Of a DNA stretch of 64,000 bases, positions 10,701-18,895 are shown in pieces; the first letter of the stretch is position 1; each line of letters begins with the position of its first letter. The position numbers were made by a program, and so were the translations under genes. The DNA comes from Imbricaverruca yamaguchii. Taxonomy: Eukaryota; Arthropoda; Thecostraca; Neoverrucidae. The notes under the pieces were generated by a model. That model was not told the DNA's origin and did not search any database. It saw only the letters and a program-made list of their open reading frames with translations. The stretch spans positions 944,501 to 1,008,500 of the forward strand of contig JAOTOL010001616.1 of assembly GCA_034440575.1 (NCBI GenBank), written 5' to 3'.

Positions 10701-13700
10701 CGCCCCCGCCTCCGCCCTCGTACTCGACCTCGCCATCATCCTCGCCTCGTCCGTGTGAAGTGTAGCTACTGTGTGCACGATATCAACTAAACTTGTACCT
10801 GTTGTAATTCCATCGTACACTCCAATGTTGTAAAATTACGTTGTTGTATTACCATAACCAATATTCCACAATCGAATTACTTAGTTTCGTGTAGCTCGGA
10901 CCAAAGCAGAGATAGCTGCACTTCAGCAAGCGTGTGTTTTCAAGTTCAGTGCCCACCCTGGGGTTAGTTAGTTATTTGGGCTTAGGGGCGCATCGACTGC
11001 TTCGGTCATGCAGCGCCCACCCACCCTGGGGTCTACACCCCACCCACCAACAGCGTATCCGGGACGCCACACCTAGCACTAGTTTACTCTGACTACCTGC
11101 AAAGTGAGCTAGCAGAGAACGCTATGGACAGGATGGGCACTGAACTTGAAAACACACGCTTGCTGAAGTGCAGCTATCTCTGCTTTGGTCCGAGCTACGC
11201 AAAATTAAGTATTTCGATTGTGGAATATCGGTTATGGTAGTACAACAACGCAATTTTACAGCACTGGAGTGTACGATGGAAATACAACAGGTTCACGTTT
11301 AGTTGATATCGTGCGGATAATAACTACACTTCACACGGACGAGACGAGGACCATGGCGAGGACGAGGACGAAGGCGAGGACGAAGGCGAGGACGAAGGCA
11401 AGGACGAAGGCGAGGGCGAGGCGAGAGCGAGGCGAGAGCGAGAGCGAGGCGAGAGCGAGGCGAGAGCGAGGCGAGAGCGAGGCGAGAGCGAGGCGAGAGC
11501 GAGGCGAGAGCGAGGCGAGAGCGAGGCGAGAGCGAGGCGAGAGCGAGGCGAGAGCGAGGCGAGGGCGAGGCGAGGGCGAGGCGAGGACGCGGTCAGGCCT
11601 CGGTCAGCCCGGCGGCGCCCGCGGCGTACCTGCGGAGGCCGCTGTGGTTCCCGGCCGCCGGGAGCCTCGGTGGGCTGCGGCACCAGCGGGCGGACCGGCT
11701 GTCGCAGGGCGGGCACCAGCGGCGGGATCACGTAGCGCGGCACACTGGGGAGAGCAAACCGGTCAGATGTGGTACACAGGGGGGAAATCGGACAGCTGTG
11801 GTACACAGGAAGGAAATCGGACAGCTGTGGTACACAGGGGGGAAATCGGACAGCTGTGGTACACAGGGGGAAATCGGTCAGCTGTGGTACACGGGGAAGG
11901 GCGGGGAACAGCTGGGACGGAAAGCTGTGGTGAGCGGGGGGAAACCGGTCAGCTGTGGTGCACAGGGAGGAAATCGGTAGCTGTGGTACACGGGGGAAAC
12001 CGGTCAGCTGTGGTACACAGGGGGAAATCGGACAGCTGTGGTACACAGGGGGGAAATCGGTCAGCTGTGGTACACAGGAAGGAAATCGGACAGCTGTGGT
12101 ACACAGGGGGAAATCGGTCAGCTGTGGTACACAGGGGGGAAATCGGACAGCTGTGGTACACAGGGGGAAATCGGTCAGCTGTGGTGCACAGGGAGGAAAT
12201 CGGTCAGCTGTGGTGCACATGGAAGGAAATCGGACAGCTGTGGTACACAGGGGGAAATCGGACAGCTGTGGTACACAGGGGGGAAATCGGTCAGCTGTGG
12301 TACACAGGAAGGAAATAGGGCAGCTGTGGTACACAGGAAGGAAATCGGTCAGCTGTGGTACACTGGTGGAGCAAACCGGCCAGCTGTGGTACACCGGGGG
12401 AACAAACCGGTCAGCTGTGGTACACTGGGGAGAGCAAACCGGTCAGCTGTGGTACACTGGGGAGTCGGTCGGCCAGCTATGGTATAGTGGGGAGCAGACC
12501 GATCAGTCTTGACGTACTGGGAAGTGAAGGAACCCGAGTGAGCCGCGCAGCACAATTAAAATATAACTACTGGAATTGCCTGTTTCGGTGAAAGCTATAT
12601 GTAGGGTTATATCCATTCACAGGTCTAGGAGACCTGGATCTGTCCGTCAAAAATACCATTACCGTCCAACGATCAATTGCATCCCTCGAGCGTAAAACGT
12701 TTAAAGGTCGCAATTATTATCAACAATGAACAATAGCATAGCCATTGAAAGTACCAATGGATCCCTACCGCATTTCCATAAAAGGAAGTCCATATTCCTG
12801 ACTTGAATTCACTATCCTCTGTAGTAGCGTGACCCTGTATTGACATATGTCCCTGTACCGACCATCTGCCGTCCCTGGTGATGACGTGCGTCGGCGTGGC
12901 TGACTTCACTATCCTCTGCAGCAACATACCCCTGTATTGAGACAAGTTCCTGTACTGACCATCTCCCGTCCCTGGTGACGATGTTTGTCGGCGCGGCTGA
13001 CCTCACCATCCTCTGTAGTAATGTGCCCCTGTATTAAGGCACGTTCCTGTACTGACCATCTCCCGTCCCTGATGATGATGTGTGTCGGCGTGGCTGACCT
13101 CACCATCCTCTGTAGTAGCGTGCCCCGATATTGAGACACGTCCCTGTACTGAACGTCTGCCGTCCCTGTTGACGATGTGTGTCGGCGTGGCTGACCTCAC
13201 CATCCCTCACCATCCTCTGTAGTAGCGTGCCCCGATATTGAGACACGTCCCTGTACTGACCGTCTGCCGTCCCTGTTGACGATGTGTGTCGGCGTGGCTG
13301 ACCTCACCATCCCTCACCATCCTCTGTAGTAACGTGCCCCGATATTGAGACACGTTCCTGTACTGACCGTCTGCCGTCCCTGGTGACGATGTGTGTCGGC
13401 GTGGCTGACCTCACCATCCCTCACCATCCTCTGTAGTAACGTGCCCCGATATTGAGACACGTTCCTGTACTGACCGTCTGCCGTCCCTGGTGACGATGTG
13501 TGTCGGCGTGGCTGACCTCACCATCCTCTGTAGTAACGTGCCCCGATATTGAGACACGTTCCTTGCACTGACCGTCTGCCGTTCTTGTACTGACCGTCTG
13601 CCGTCCCTGGTGACGATGTGTGTCGGCTGGCCGATCTCACCATCCTCAGCCACCAGCCCCTGTATTGAGACACGTTCCTGTACTGACCGTCTGCCGTCCC

Positions 13701-15916
13701 TGGTGACGATGTGTGTCGGCGTGGCTGACCTCACCATCCTCTGTAGTAACGTGCCCCGATATTGAGACACGTTCCTTGCACTGACCGTCTGCCGTTCTTG
13801 TACTGACCGTCTGCCGTCCCTGGTGACGATGTGTGTCGGCTGGCCGATCTCACCATCCTCAGCCACCAGCCCCTGTATTGAGACACGTCCCTGTACTGAC
13901 CGTCTGCCGTCCCTGTTGACGATGTGTGTCGGCGTGGCTGACCTCACCATCCTCACCATCCTCTGTAGTAACGTGCCCCGATATTGAGACACGTTCCTTG
14001 CCTGACCGTCTGCCGTTCTTGTACTGACCGTCTGCCGTCCCTGGTGACGATGTGTGTCGGCTGGCCGATCTCACCATCCTCAGCCACCAGCCCCTGTATT
14101 GAGACACGTCCCTGTACTGACCGTCTGCCGTCCCTGTTGACGATGTGTGTCGGCGTGGCTGACCTCACCATCCTCACCATCCTCTGTAGTAACGTGCCCC
14201 GATATTGAGACACGTTCCTGTACTGACCGTCTGCCGTCCCTGGTGACGATGTGTGTCGGCGTGGCTGACCTCACCATCCCTCACCATCCTCTGTAGTAAC
14301 GTGCCCCGATATTGAGACACGTTCCTGTACTGACCGTCTGCCGTCCCTGGTGACGATGTGTGTCGGCGTGGCTGACCTCACCATCCTCTGTAGTAACGTG
14401 CCCCGATATTGAGACACGTTCCTTGCTGCTGGTTCTGTACTGACCGTCTGCCGTCCCTGGTGACGATGTGTGTCGGCGTGGCTGACCTCACCATCCTCTG
14501 AGTAACGTGCCCCGATATTGAGACACGTTCCTTGCTGCGTCTGCCGTTTGTACTGACCGTCTGCCGTCCCTGGTGACGATGTGTGTCGGCTGGCCGATCT
14601 CACCATCCTCAGCCACCAGCCCCTGTATTGAGACACGTTCCTGTACTGACCGTCTGCCGTCCCTGGTGACGATGTGTGTCGGCTGGCCGATCTCACCATC
14701 CTCAGCCACCAGCCCCTGTATTGAGACACGTTCCTGTACTGACCGTCTGCCGTCCCTGGTGACGATGTGTGTCGGCTGGCCGTCGGAGGAGCGCGGCCGT
14801 TTGGCCGGCGGAGGCTCCAGCGACTCCTCGTCAGACGACACGGGGTCCAGCAGCGACGCCGGGTACCCGCCGGCCTCCTTGGCCGAGTACTCCCGGTAGC
14901 CGCGCTCCTGGAACCACTTGTACTGCGGGTCCTTGCCGTACCTGACACGGAACATCAGCCGGTCAGCCGACTGGCCGCACAGAACCCGACCCAATTGCTG
15001 ACAACCGAGTCGTGCCAGGGAAGAACACACTCCGTGCTCATAACCGAGCAAATCAGAACCTGGACCGAAACCGCACACTAGCACAATTAGCTAACGACTT
15101 GCACGCTAGTAATGGTTTGAACAGCGACGTAGGATGTTCAATGTGTGGCATGCATGCGATGGGAGAACGCAATAACTACGTCATGTTGTCCAGGCGAGGT
15201 ATCAGCTGACAGTTTATGCTGAACCTGTGGCCAGTACTACAGGGCAGCCGAAACTGTGGATGTGTTGCCGCAGCTAACAGGCGGAACTGTTACAGTGTGG
15301 CGTCAAATGACTGACAGACAAGACTGTGGCTTTATTGCACCAGCTGACAGGCGAGACTGCAGCTGTATTGTGCCAGCTGGCAGCCCGCACCGAGTGGTGC
15401 TAGCTGACGGACTATGACTGTATGGAGCCAGCTTACATACGAGACTGCAGCTGTATTGTGCCAGCTGGCAGCCCGCACCGAGTGGTGCTAGCTGACGGAC
15501 TATGACTGTATGGAGCCAGCTTACATACGAGACTGCAGCTGTTGTGCCAGCTGGCAGACCAGTGCTAGCTGACTGACCATGACTATGGAGTCAGATTACA
15601 TACGATACCGTAGCTCTGCTGCGCCAGCTGGCAGACCGCACCGTGTGGTGCCAGCTGACGGACTGTGACCGTGTGGAGTCAGCTGATAGGCGAGTCTGAG
15701 GGCGTGCAGCCGGACCTGCCAGACTAGACTGCGACCGTGTGACGCCAGCGCTGTGGTCTCACCCGAAGGTCTGCGTCTTGACGACCAGATCCCAGGTGGG
15801 CGGCACCTGATCGTAGGACACCGGCTGCGGCTGCGGCTGCGGCTGCGGCTGCGGCGGCTCCTGCGCCGGCGGCTCCCGGCCGTCCCAGCCACACTTGGGG
15901 CACGACTGGAGCGGCG
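1676..15916 (-). CDS. ALKBH3: ALKBH3-like 2-oxoglutarate/Fe(II) dioxygenase (whole visible gene, eight exons)
   Basis: AlkB-family enzymes oxidatively remove methyl groups from alkylated DNA or RNA bases, using Fe(II) and 2-oxoglutarate. The joined exons (15763-15916, 14744-14941, 11630-11744, 9981-10145, 3772-3956, 2835-2971, 2347-2465, 1676-1753) keep phase throughout and give about 382 residues. The N-terminal third is Pro-rich and not recognised; the rest is the double-stranded beta-helix core. Matches to ALKBH3 include FNSCHLSLFRTG, EQPVLGRQPVI, LLVMQGSTQLDWLHQVPK and the C-terminal RIGLQFRTMY with the 2OG-binding Arg pair. The distal His is present, but the HxD motif reads HAH, so the metal-binding Asp is absent. 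Part of the gene is duplicated (2842-3960 and 6871-7982). The first visible exon begins mid-codon and has no Met, so the start lies upstream and was not found. Activity is uncertain. Confidence 0.82.
1900..2300. repeat. About 60-bp minisatellite in the last ALKBH3-like intron
   Basis: Four good copies lie at about 2049-2285 (unit with ACCCAGCAACGTCCCGACAT and CTCACCCCATCAGACCCC) and decayed copies lie to the left. It fills the intron between 1753 and 2347. The unit carries no recognisable exon edge. Confidence 0.8.
2347..2465 (-). CDS. ALKBH3: ALKBH3-like exon with the distal Fe-binding His
   Basis: It encodes AVRSLELRQKAGG, then LLVMQGSTQLDWLHQ. The LHQVP His corresponds to the third iron ligand of AlkB. 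Acceptor GCGCCAG, donor CAG followed by GTACCG; begins in phase 1 (joining G and GT to a Gly codon) and ends in phase 0. A SINE is inserted only 13 bases upstream of the acceptor. Confidence 0.85.
2491..2668 (-). mobile_element. tRNA-derived SINE (family S1) with 13-bp target-site duplication
   Basis: On the minus strand it starts GGGGCGGGGATGGCCGAGTG. An A-box-like TGGCCGAGTGGTT and a B-box-like GGTTCGACTCC are followed by a body with CCGGCGAAACAGTGTGGG and a tail AATAAACAA. GCCGACTCAGTCT is duplicated at 2478-2490 and 2669-2681. Related copies lie at 21306-21475, 28224-28405 and 51863-52042, with a decayed one at 36790-36925. Confidence 0.9.
2693..2746 (-). mobile_element. Very short mobile element X (54 bp) with target-site duplication
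   Basis: The element (plus strand: TTATTTGGGCTTAGGG, then CGCATCGATTG) lies between TCGTGACCAGTG (2681-2692) and TCGTGACCAATG (2747-2758), an 11/12 direct repeat. Read on the minus strand it ends in a TAAC-like tail, so minus is the likely sense. Other copies are at 10965-11019, 24484-24540, 30934-30990 and 34892-34949. Confidence 0.75.
2835..2971 (-). CDS. ALKBH3: ALKBH3-like core exon, HxD motif replaced by HAH
   Basis: 45 codons from LVQFTGQEF to GVVSL, acceptor GCCGCAG, donor G followed by GTACGT. The exon includes the nucleotide-flip/Fe region in which human ALKBH3 has WHSDDE. Here the codons TGG CAC GCA CAC GAG read W-H-A-H-E, so the Asp ligand is replaced by His. The damaged copy at 6871-6999 has the same CAC GCA CAC codons, so the change is not a single-read error. 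The surrounding EQPVLGRQPVI and SLGAV are conserved, which says the alignment is right. Confidence 0.88.
2842..3960 (-). repeat. Duplicated exon block, copy 1
   Basis: This block (end of the core exon, intron, next upstream exon) recurs nearly base for base at 6871-7982, an offset of about 4029. Differences include an indel in the exon near 6930 and a few intron substitutions. A degenerate roughly 40-bp motif (GCACACTGTGTG, GCTGTGGCGGGGTACAC) fills about 3390-3770. Confidence 0.9.
3772..3956 (-). CDS. ALKBH3: ALKBH3-like exon, copy 1 (N-terminal part of the AlkB fold)
   Basis: 61 codons plus two bases: RMFTTLRRCVKWHQ, LVAWFGACGLEESG, NWPPELLDLLQ. In AlkB homologues this is the LTAWYG region, where the substrate lid begins. 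Acceptor GCCCACAG, donor AG followed by GTGAGA. The satellite begins immediately outside the acceptor. An identical-protein copy lies at 7794-7978; both have intact splice sites. Confidence 0.85.
3957..6870. repeat. 39/33-bp satellite with 267-bp higher-order repeat, block 1
   Basis: The unit is CACTCCACTGCCGCAGCCGG plus CGGACCACACCGTCAGTGG (39 bp); a common variant lacks CAGCCG (33 bp). Between about 4141 and 4900 seven variant units (six of 39 and one of 33) repeat in fixed order: AGCCACAGCC markers fall at 4141, 4408 and 4675, exactly 267 apart. Because both lengths divide by three, open frames of up to 1149 codons appear on both strands. They are artefacts. Confidence 0.95.
6871..6999 (-). 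pseudogene. Broken copy of the ALKBH3-like core exon
   Basis: It matches 2842-2971 but has lost one C near 6930 (GCCAGTCCTCAGG against GCCAGTCCTCCAGG), which shifts the frame upstream of the HAH codons. The satellite joins the exon at 6871, removing the last seven coding bases and the GTACGT donor. It still has the acceptor. It cannot replace the copy at 2835-2971. Confidence 0.88.
7794..7978 (-). CDS. ALKBH3: ALKBH3-like exon, copy 2 (possible alternative to 3772-3956)
   Basis: The protein is the same as that of 3772-3956 and both splice sites are intact. The exon starts in phase 0 and ends in phase 2, so including both copies would break the frame; only one can be used per transcript. Which is used cannot be told from sequence. 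Confidence 0.6.
7979..9225. repeat. 39/33-bp satellite, block 2
   Basis: Same unit as 3957-6870 but shorter, with more indels (for example around 8580-8600 and 8870-8905) and no clear higher-order order. It runs from the acceptor of exon copy 2 to about 9225. Confidence 0.93.
9360..9495 (-). mobile_element. Decayed SINE of family S2
   Basis: AGAACCTAGGGTTCTTGTAC followed by GATGCGTT, and CCCACAGCTTGCGATC further right, match the reverse complement of the tRNA-headed element at 21130-21500. The head is degenerate. Confidence 0.5.
9706..9980. repeat. About 48-bp minisatellite seeded on a donor site
   Basis: Read on the minus strand, units contain GCGTCAAG followed by GTGACTAACAGCGGCCGACG. The true exon edge is GCGTCAAG followed by GTAACGGAC. 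So about five copies carry the last eight exonic bases and a GT donor. Confidence 0.85.
9981..10145 (-). CDS. ALKBH3: ALKBH3-like exon leading into the AlkB domain
   Basis: 55 codons, phase 0 at both ends: LARLPAPQPRDTDAPCVN, VPEWLVREGGELCLSETEHG, VSLIRYWPCFMTDKGVK. The last part corresponds to the L-YPGF strand that opens AlkB domains. Acceptor GTCGACAG; an alternative acceptor (GCCCCACAG) 24 bases further would drop eight residues in frame. Donor AAG followed by GTAACG. Confidence 0.82.
10540..11600. mobile_element. Foldback-type element with long inverted arms
   Basis: Arms at about 10540-10975 and 11120-11600 are inverted copies (for example GGACCAAAGCAGAGATAGCT at 10899 against AGCTATCTCTGCTTTGGTCC). 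Each arm ends in an 11-bp array: CTCGCCTCGCT, about 14 copies at 10540-10698, and the complement, about 17 copies at 11405-11590. The loop of about 145 bp holds a later insertion (element X). Long inverted repeats with tandem subrepeats are the structure of foldback transposons. No coding capacity. Its right end lies about 40 bp from the donor of exon 11630-11744. Confidence 0.8.
10965..11019 (-). mobile_element. Element X (55 bp) with perfect 13-bp target-site duplication
   Basis: TAGTTAGTTATTTGGGCTTA through GCAGCGCCCA is bounded by CCCACCCTGGGGT at 10952-10964 and 11020-11032. It sits in the loop of the foldback element, so it inserted after that formed. Confidence 0.88.
11630..11744 (-). 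CDS. ALKBH3: ALKBH3-like Pro-rich exon
   Basis: 38 codons after one completing base: VPRYVIPPLVPALRQPVRPL then VPQPTEAPGGREPQRPPQ. Proline-rich linker, no domain recognised. Acceptor GCTCTCCCCAG, donor CAG followed by GTACGC. The previous donor leaves CG, so the joining codon is CGT (Arg). Included on phase agreement and position; family support is weak for this part. Confidence 0.68.
11745..12510. repeat. 28-32-bp minisatellite seeded on an acceptor site
   Basis: On the minus strand, several units read GACCGGTTTGCTCTCCCCAG then TGTACCACAG. The true acceptor reads GACCGGTTTGCTCTCCCCAG then TGTGCCGCGC: 20 identical intronic bases and a similar exon start. Other units have ATTTCCCCC in place of the acceptor. 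About 26 copies. Confidence 0.85.
12790..14743. repeat. About 97-bp minisatellite carrying exon end and donor
   Basis: About 20 units. Read on the minus strand each holds CACATCGTCACCAGGGACGG then CAGACG and GTCAGTAC, a copy of the 3' end of exon 14744-14941 with its donor. Two subtypes differ in the spacer (CTGTAGTAACGTGCCCC against AGCCACCAGCCCC). Units nearest the exon keep GGCCAGCCGACAC; distant ones have GCCACGCCGACAC. Confidence 0.9.
14744..14941 (-). CDS. ALKBH3: ALKBH3-like exon, charged linker
   Basis: 65 codons: YGKDPQYKWFQERGYREYSA, then a Ser/Glu/Pro-rich stretch and KRPRSSDGQPTHIVTRDGR. The basic KRPR could be a nuclear signal. Acceptor GTGTCAG; donor ACG followed by GTCAGT, chosen because its phase (two bases left) fits the next exon. 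The last 37 bases are those repeated in the adjacent array, so the donor choice is the least certain point. Family not recognised for this part. Confidence 0.65.
15230..15740. repeat. About 98-bp tandem repeat in an ALKBH3-like intron
   Basis: Four to five copies of a unit with GAGACTGCAGCTGTATTGTG, CCAGCTGGCAG and GCTAGCTGACGGACTATGAC. Copies at about 15350 and 15450 are nearly identical; later ones are shorter. Confidence 0.85.
15763..15916 (-). CDS. ALKBH3: ALKBH3-like first visible exon
   Basis: Frame: APLQSCPKCGWDGREPP, a Pro-Gln repeat encoded by GGCTGC-type triplets, then SYDQVPPTWDLVVKTQTF. Acceptor TTGTCAG; donor TTCGG followed by GTGAGA; the leftover GG fits the following exon. CPKCGWD looks like half of a zinc-binding knuckle, but no partner pair is seen. 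No Met in frame, so an upstream exon with the start is missing. Another frame here encodes poly-Ala and is rejected on phase. Confidence 0.6.
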
Positions 15917-15949
15917 CTGACAACGGCGGGGGCCGTCACGTCACGCGCG

Positions 15950-16338
15950 GTGAGCACGCCAACGCGCCACGGTCCACAGCCCGACCCACCAGCAAACCCA
16001 CCGCGGAGGCAGTCGTCCCAACACAATCAACAGACGGGCAAGGGAAAATCTCCCTCCCCAACTGATAGCGTACAAGGTGCTGATATTCGACACCGGTGGC
16101 GAACCCGGCAGAGTTCTACGGTAGCCGAACATATGGGATACCGACCTACAGTGTCCTAGAATTGCTTCCCCATTAACTGTGTGGATGAAAGAAGAAGTTG
16201 CTTGGGGAAAGGGAAAAATTGGAAGAAAAAAAAGGATTTCCATTTAAGGATAAAAAAGGGAAAACCTTTCCCCTTCTTTCCCATCCCTTTTTTTTTTTTT
16301 TTAATTTTTTTTTTAATTACCCCCCCTAAAAAATTTAG

Positions 16339-16387
<49 letters not shown>

Positions 16388-18468
16388 AAATTTAAATTTC
16401 AAAAAAAAAAAAAAAAAAAAAAAACCGACCTAGCACCGGTGACATGCTTCCCCTTGGGATGCAAACATCCGGCGCGTCATGTGCTCATGACGCCTCGGAT
16501 GTTCCGGATGTGTGTTCAAACATATCGTTGGTCGAGCGTGCAATGCAAATATTAATGTTGTTTTTATTACGGAAGATGTAAATAATACGTCGACAGGGGT
16601 GGTGTTCCTGTATTACTATAATTGTGTTTTCCAGGATGAGGTATAGTCTCTGCAACAATCAGCAGGTTACTTTGCACCCATCAATCACGCTACTGGCTTG
16701 ATGACAGGCGAACTAAGCACGTAACATACTTGGCAATAGCCATGTTCATGACACATCAACTGTCCATCTCTTCAAGAGGGACCATGTAAACCTCTTGAAG
16801 AAGTTTGCAAAAAGCAACAGTACATTTTCTTCACCCACACGGTCCTGCTTCCGGCCTCAGCTACCCTCAGCATCCATATGTTCTAATGGTAGACCCTATG
16901 TAGATCATCAACGTGGTAGAGGCCATCACAACAGGCGGTGTACACACCATAATGAAATCAGTTGAGAGAGGCAAGTGCAGAATTGGACAAATGTATCAGG
17001 AAGACACAGTGCCAAGGTACACACGGCACTTGATATACATGACACTGTCGGGCACGAACCTGTTCAATGAATGCTAACGTTGTAATTACTTTTCGAAATT
17101 GCGCGATTAGTAATATGCATATGGACGAGTAAGGATGCTAATGGCGCTGGGTTCTTTTGTTTGCTCTCATAGTTACGCCAGGAAAAATGCGAAAGTATTC
17201 TGTAAGTCCTAACCCTAATGGTTCAATTAACTAAACTTGCAGGTTGCTGTATAATATGCCATACTTCACTAGTGCTAAATATATCTGGGAGGACAATTAA
17301 GTCAATCATAGACCAGCTATGGAAATTAGTTAACGTTTAAAATTGAACTTTTGAGGTCAAGGTCATATCAAGCCAAAGATCACTGGCATTGTAAGTCAGT
17401 GATAAATTATTCGTGAAATTGCGTGGAATATACCACTTTCTGAACACTCAATCGACATCCTTCTCCAATAAGTATCGGCATCCTGCTCCTTCATATAAAG
17501 TATATATGTCTCCTTTCTAACAGTATCTCGTTTATAAATAGCATGTGCATGACCTCGATAAGGAATGGTGTTACACGAACATTTTGCAATGCAATTTCAG
17601 GTAATGGGGTGACCTATGATGTGATATGGCACGCTATACTGGTTTATCGTAGTTATTGTTCTCCCTATCCAGAATATAGCTCTTCGTAAATTATGAATCC
17701 CAAAACAAATGATAAAGGTCCAGTCATAATTACCTACACCATCAACTCAAATTTTAGTCTGAAAGACATCAAAAACATTTTATATTACACCAATTACATG
17801 TCAAATTTCGACATCCTGCTGTGCTCGTTTTGACATCTCACACCTTAAGAAAAACCAATATTTTAGCCCTGTTGTAAGTTAGGTAAGCTTAAGGCTTATG
17901 TTCAGAATGGGTATGGTCGATAAATCTTGCACAGGGAATTTATCCATATAGCAAGTATAGTTATGACATAACAATTGTAATGCATCTTTTGCATACAGAC
18001 AGACATACACAAAACATTCAACCACTGATTTATCGTAAAGCTACCGATGGCCCAGTCAATATTTTTTTTTCACAGCTTATTTAACTGTGAAAACTAGCTA
18101 TATAATTTTCAATTGCACTTTTAAAAGATTCTACAGCTTGCTTTACACCGGTACAGGGAACAAACCTTCCTTTCCGCGCTCCTGACCACCTAATGTCAGC
18201 TGTGGTGGAATATGTTACAATGCAACAATGTATCATCTTTGTTACAACTCTCTTTTTGACTTCTGGCTGGGGAGCTGTGGCGTCCCTTGAACGAATGTTA
18301 ATATTTTGAACCCACGTACTACCAGAAACAAAATGTTGAACACCAACGCTGACTTTAGCTCACATTTCTTGTCCTACGGACCATATCCAGCCAGTAGCAT
18401 ACCATCTATCCATCCAAGAGCTTGTGGTAGTTCACCTGGACGCCAGAATTGTTGGAGACGAAACCACG
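15950..18468. other. Intergenic stretch between the ALKBH3-like gene and PRPF39
   Basis: No gene recognised. 16200-16430 is made almost only of A and T/C runs (over 60 A around 16340-16385) and may be a sequencing or gap-filling artefact. 17400-17890 is a copy of dispersed repeat B. The rest is AT-rich and unremarkable. An N-terminal exon of the ALKBH3-like gene should lie here if it is in the window, but I could not identify it. Confidence 0.5.
17410..17890 (+). repeat. Dispersed repeat B, copy 1
   Basis: Shared with 45600-46110 and partly 55925-56230. Landmarks: CATTTTATATTACACCAATT here and at 56130; TTTCGACATCTTACTATACTCG at 46030 against TTTCGACATCCTGCTGTGCTCG here. Class unknown; no coding frame. 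Confidence 0.75.
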
Positions 18469-18895
18469 TCACACACGTCCACCGAAACATGCCAGCATTG
18501 CGTGCAACGAGTTGAAGATCCTCGAGACTGGGCCCGGGCCGCGAATATCCTCACCGGTCGTCTCGGCATCCCCATTAGTCAGTGTCGGAGGCGGCGGCGG
18601 CGGCGTCGGTTCCATCTTCACCTTCCGACGACGCTTGGCATTGAGGTTCTTCACCTCCTGATCCTCCTTCCCGGCCTCCGCCTGGTCCTGCTCCTTCTCC
18701 TGGTCTCGCGCCTGACGACGCTCGGCTGCCGCCAGCTCACGCTCGGCCTCGGCCAGCCCGTCCTCGGCCGTCCGAAGCTGGCGCAGCGAGCCAAACTCCT
18801 CGAAAAACTCCACCCTTTTGCGACGAAAGCCGAGCTTGTCGCGTCCCGAGAGTTCTTTGCTGTTGATCGCCAACGTCAACGCCGCGTTCACGCCC
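18469..18895 (-). CDS. PRPF39: PRPF39 exon 10 (C-terminus)
   Basis: It begins GVNAALTLAINS and holds the conserved KRVEFFEEFGSLRQL, then an acidic/basic predicted coiled coil (AEAERELAAAERRQARDQEK), a KRRRK basic patch and a Pro run. TGA at 18469-18471. A good donor (ACCG followed by GTGAGG, about 18556) could instead send the transcript to a further exon, so the last 25 or so residues are uncertain. Confidence 0.85.

Noticed and set aside
11218..12394. 366- and 356-codon frames rich in Arg/Glu and in WYTGGK or CTTAVRFP repeats
   Set aside because: They run through the foldback 11-bp array and the acceptor-seeded minisatellite; only 11630-11744 on the minus strand fits a gene.
15724..16026. 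100-codon frame with poly-Ala on the minus strand as the first ALKBH3 exon
   Set aside because: Its phase at the TTCGG/GTGAGA donor does not fit the next exon; the Pro-Gln frame does.
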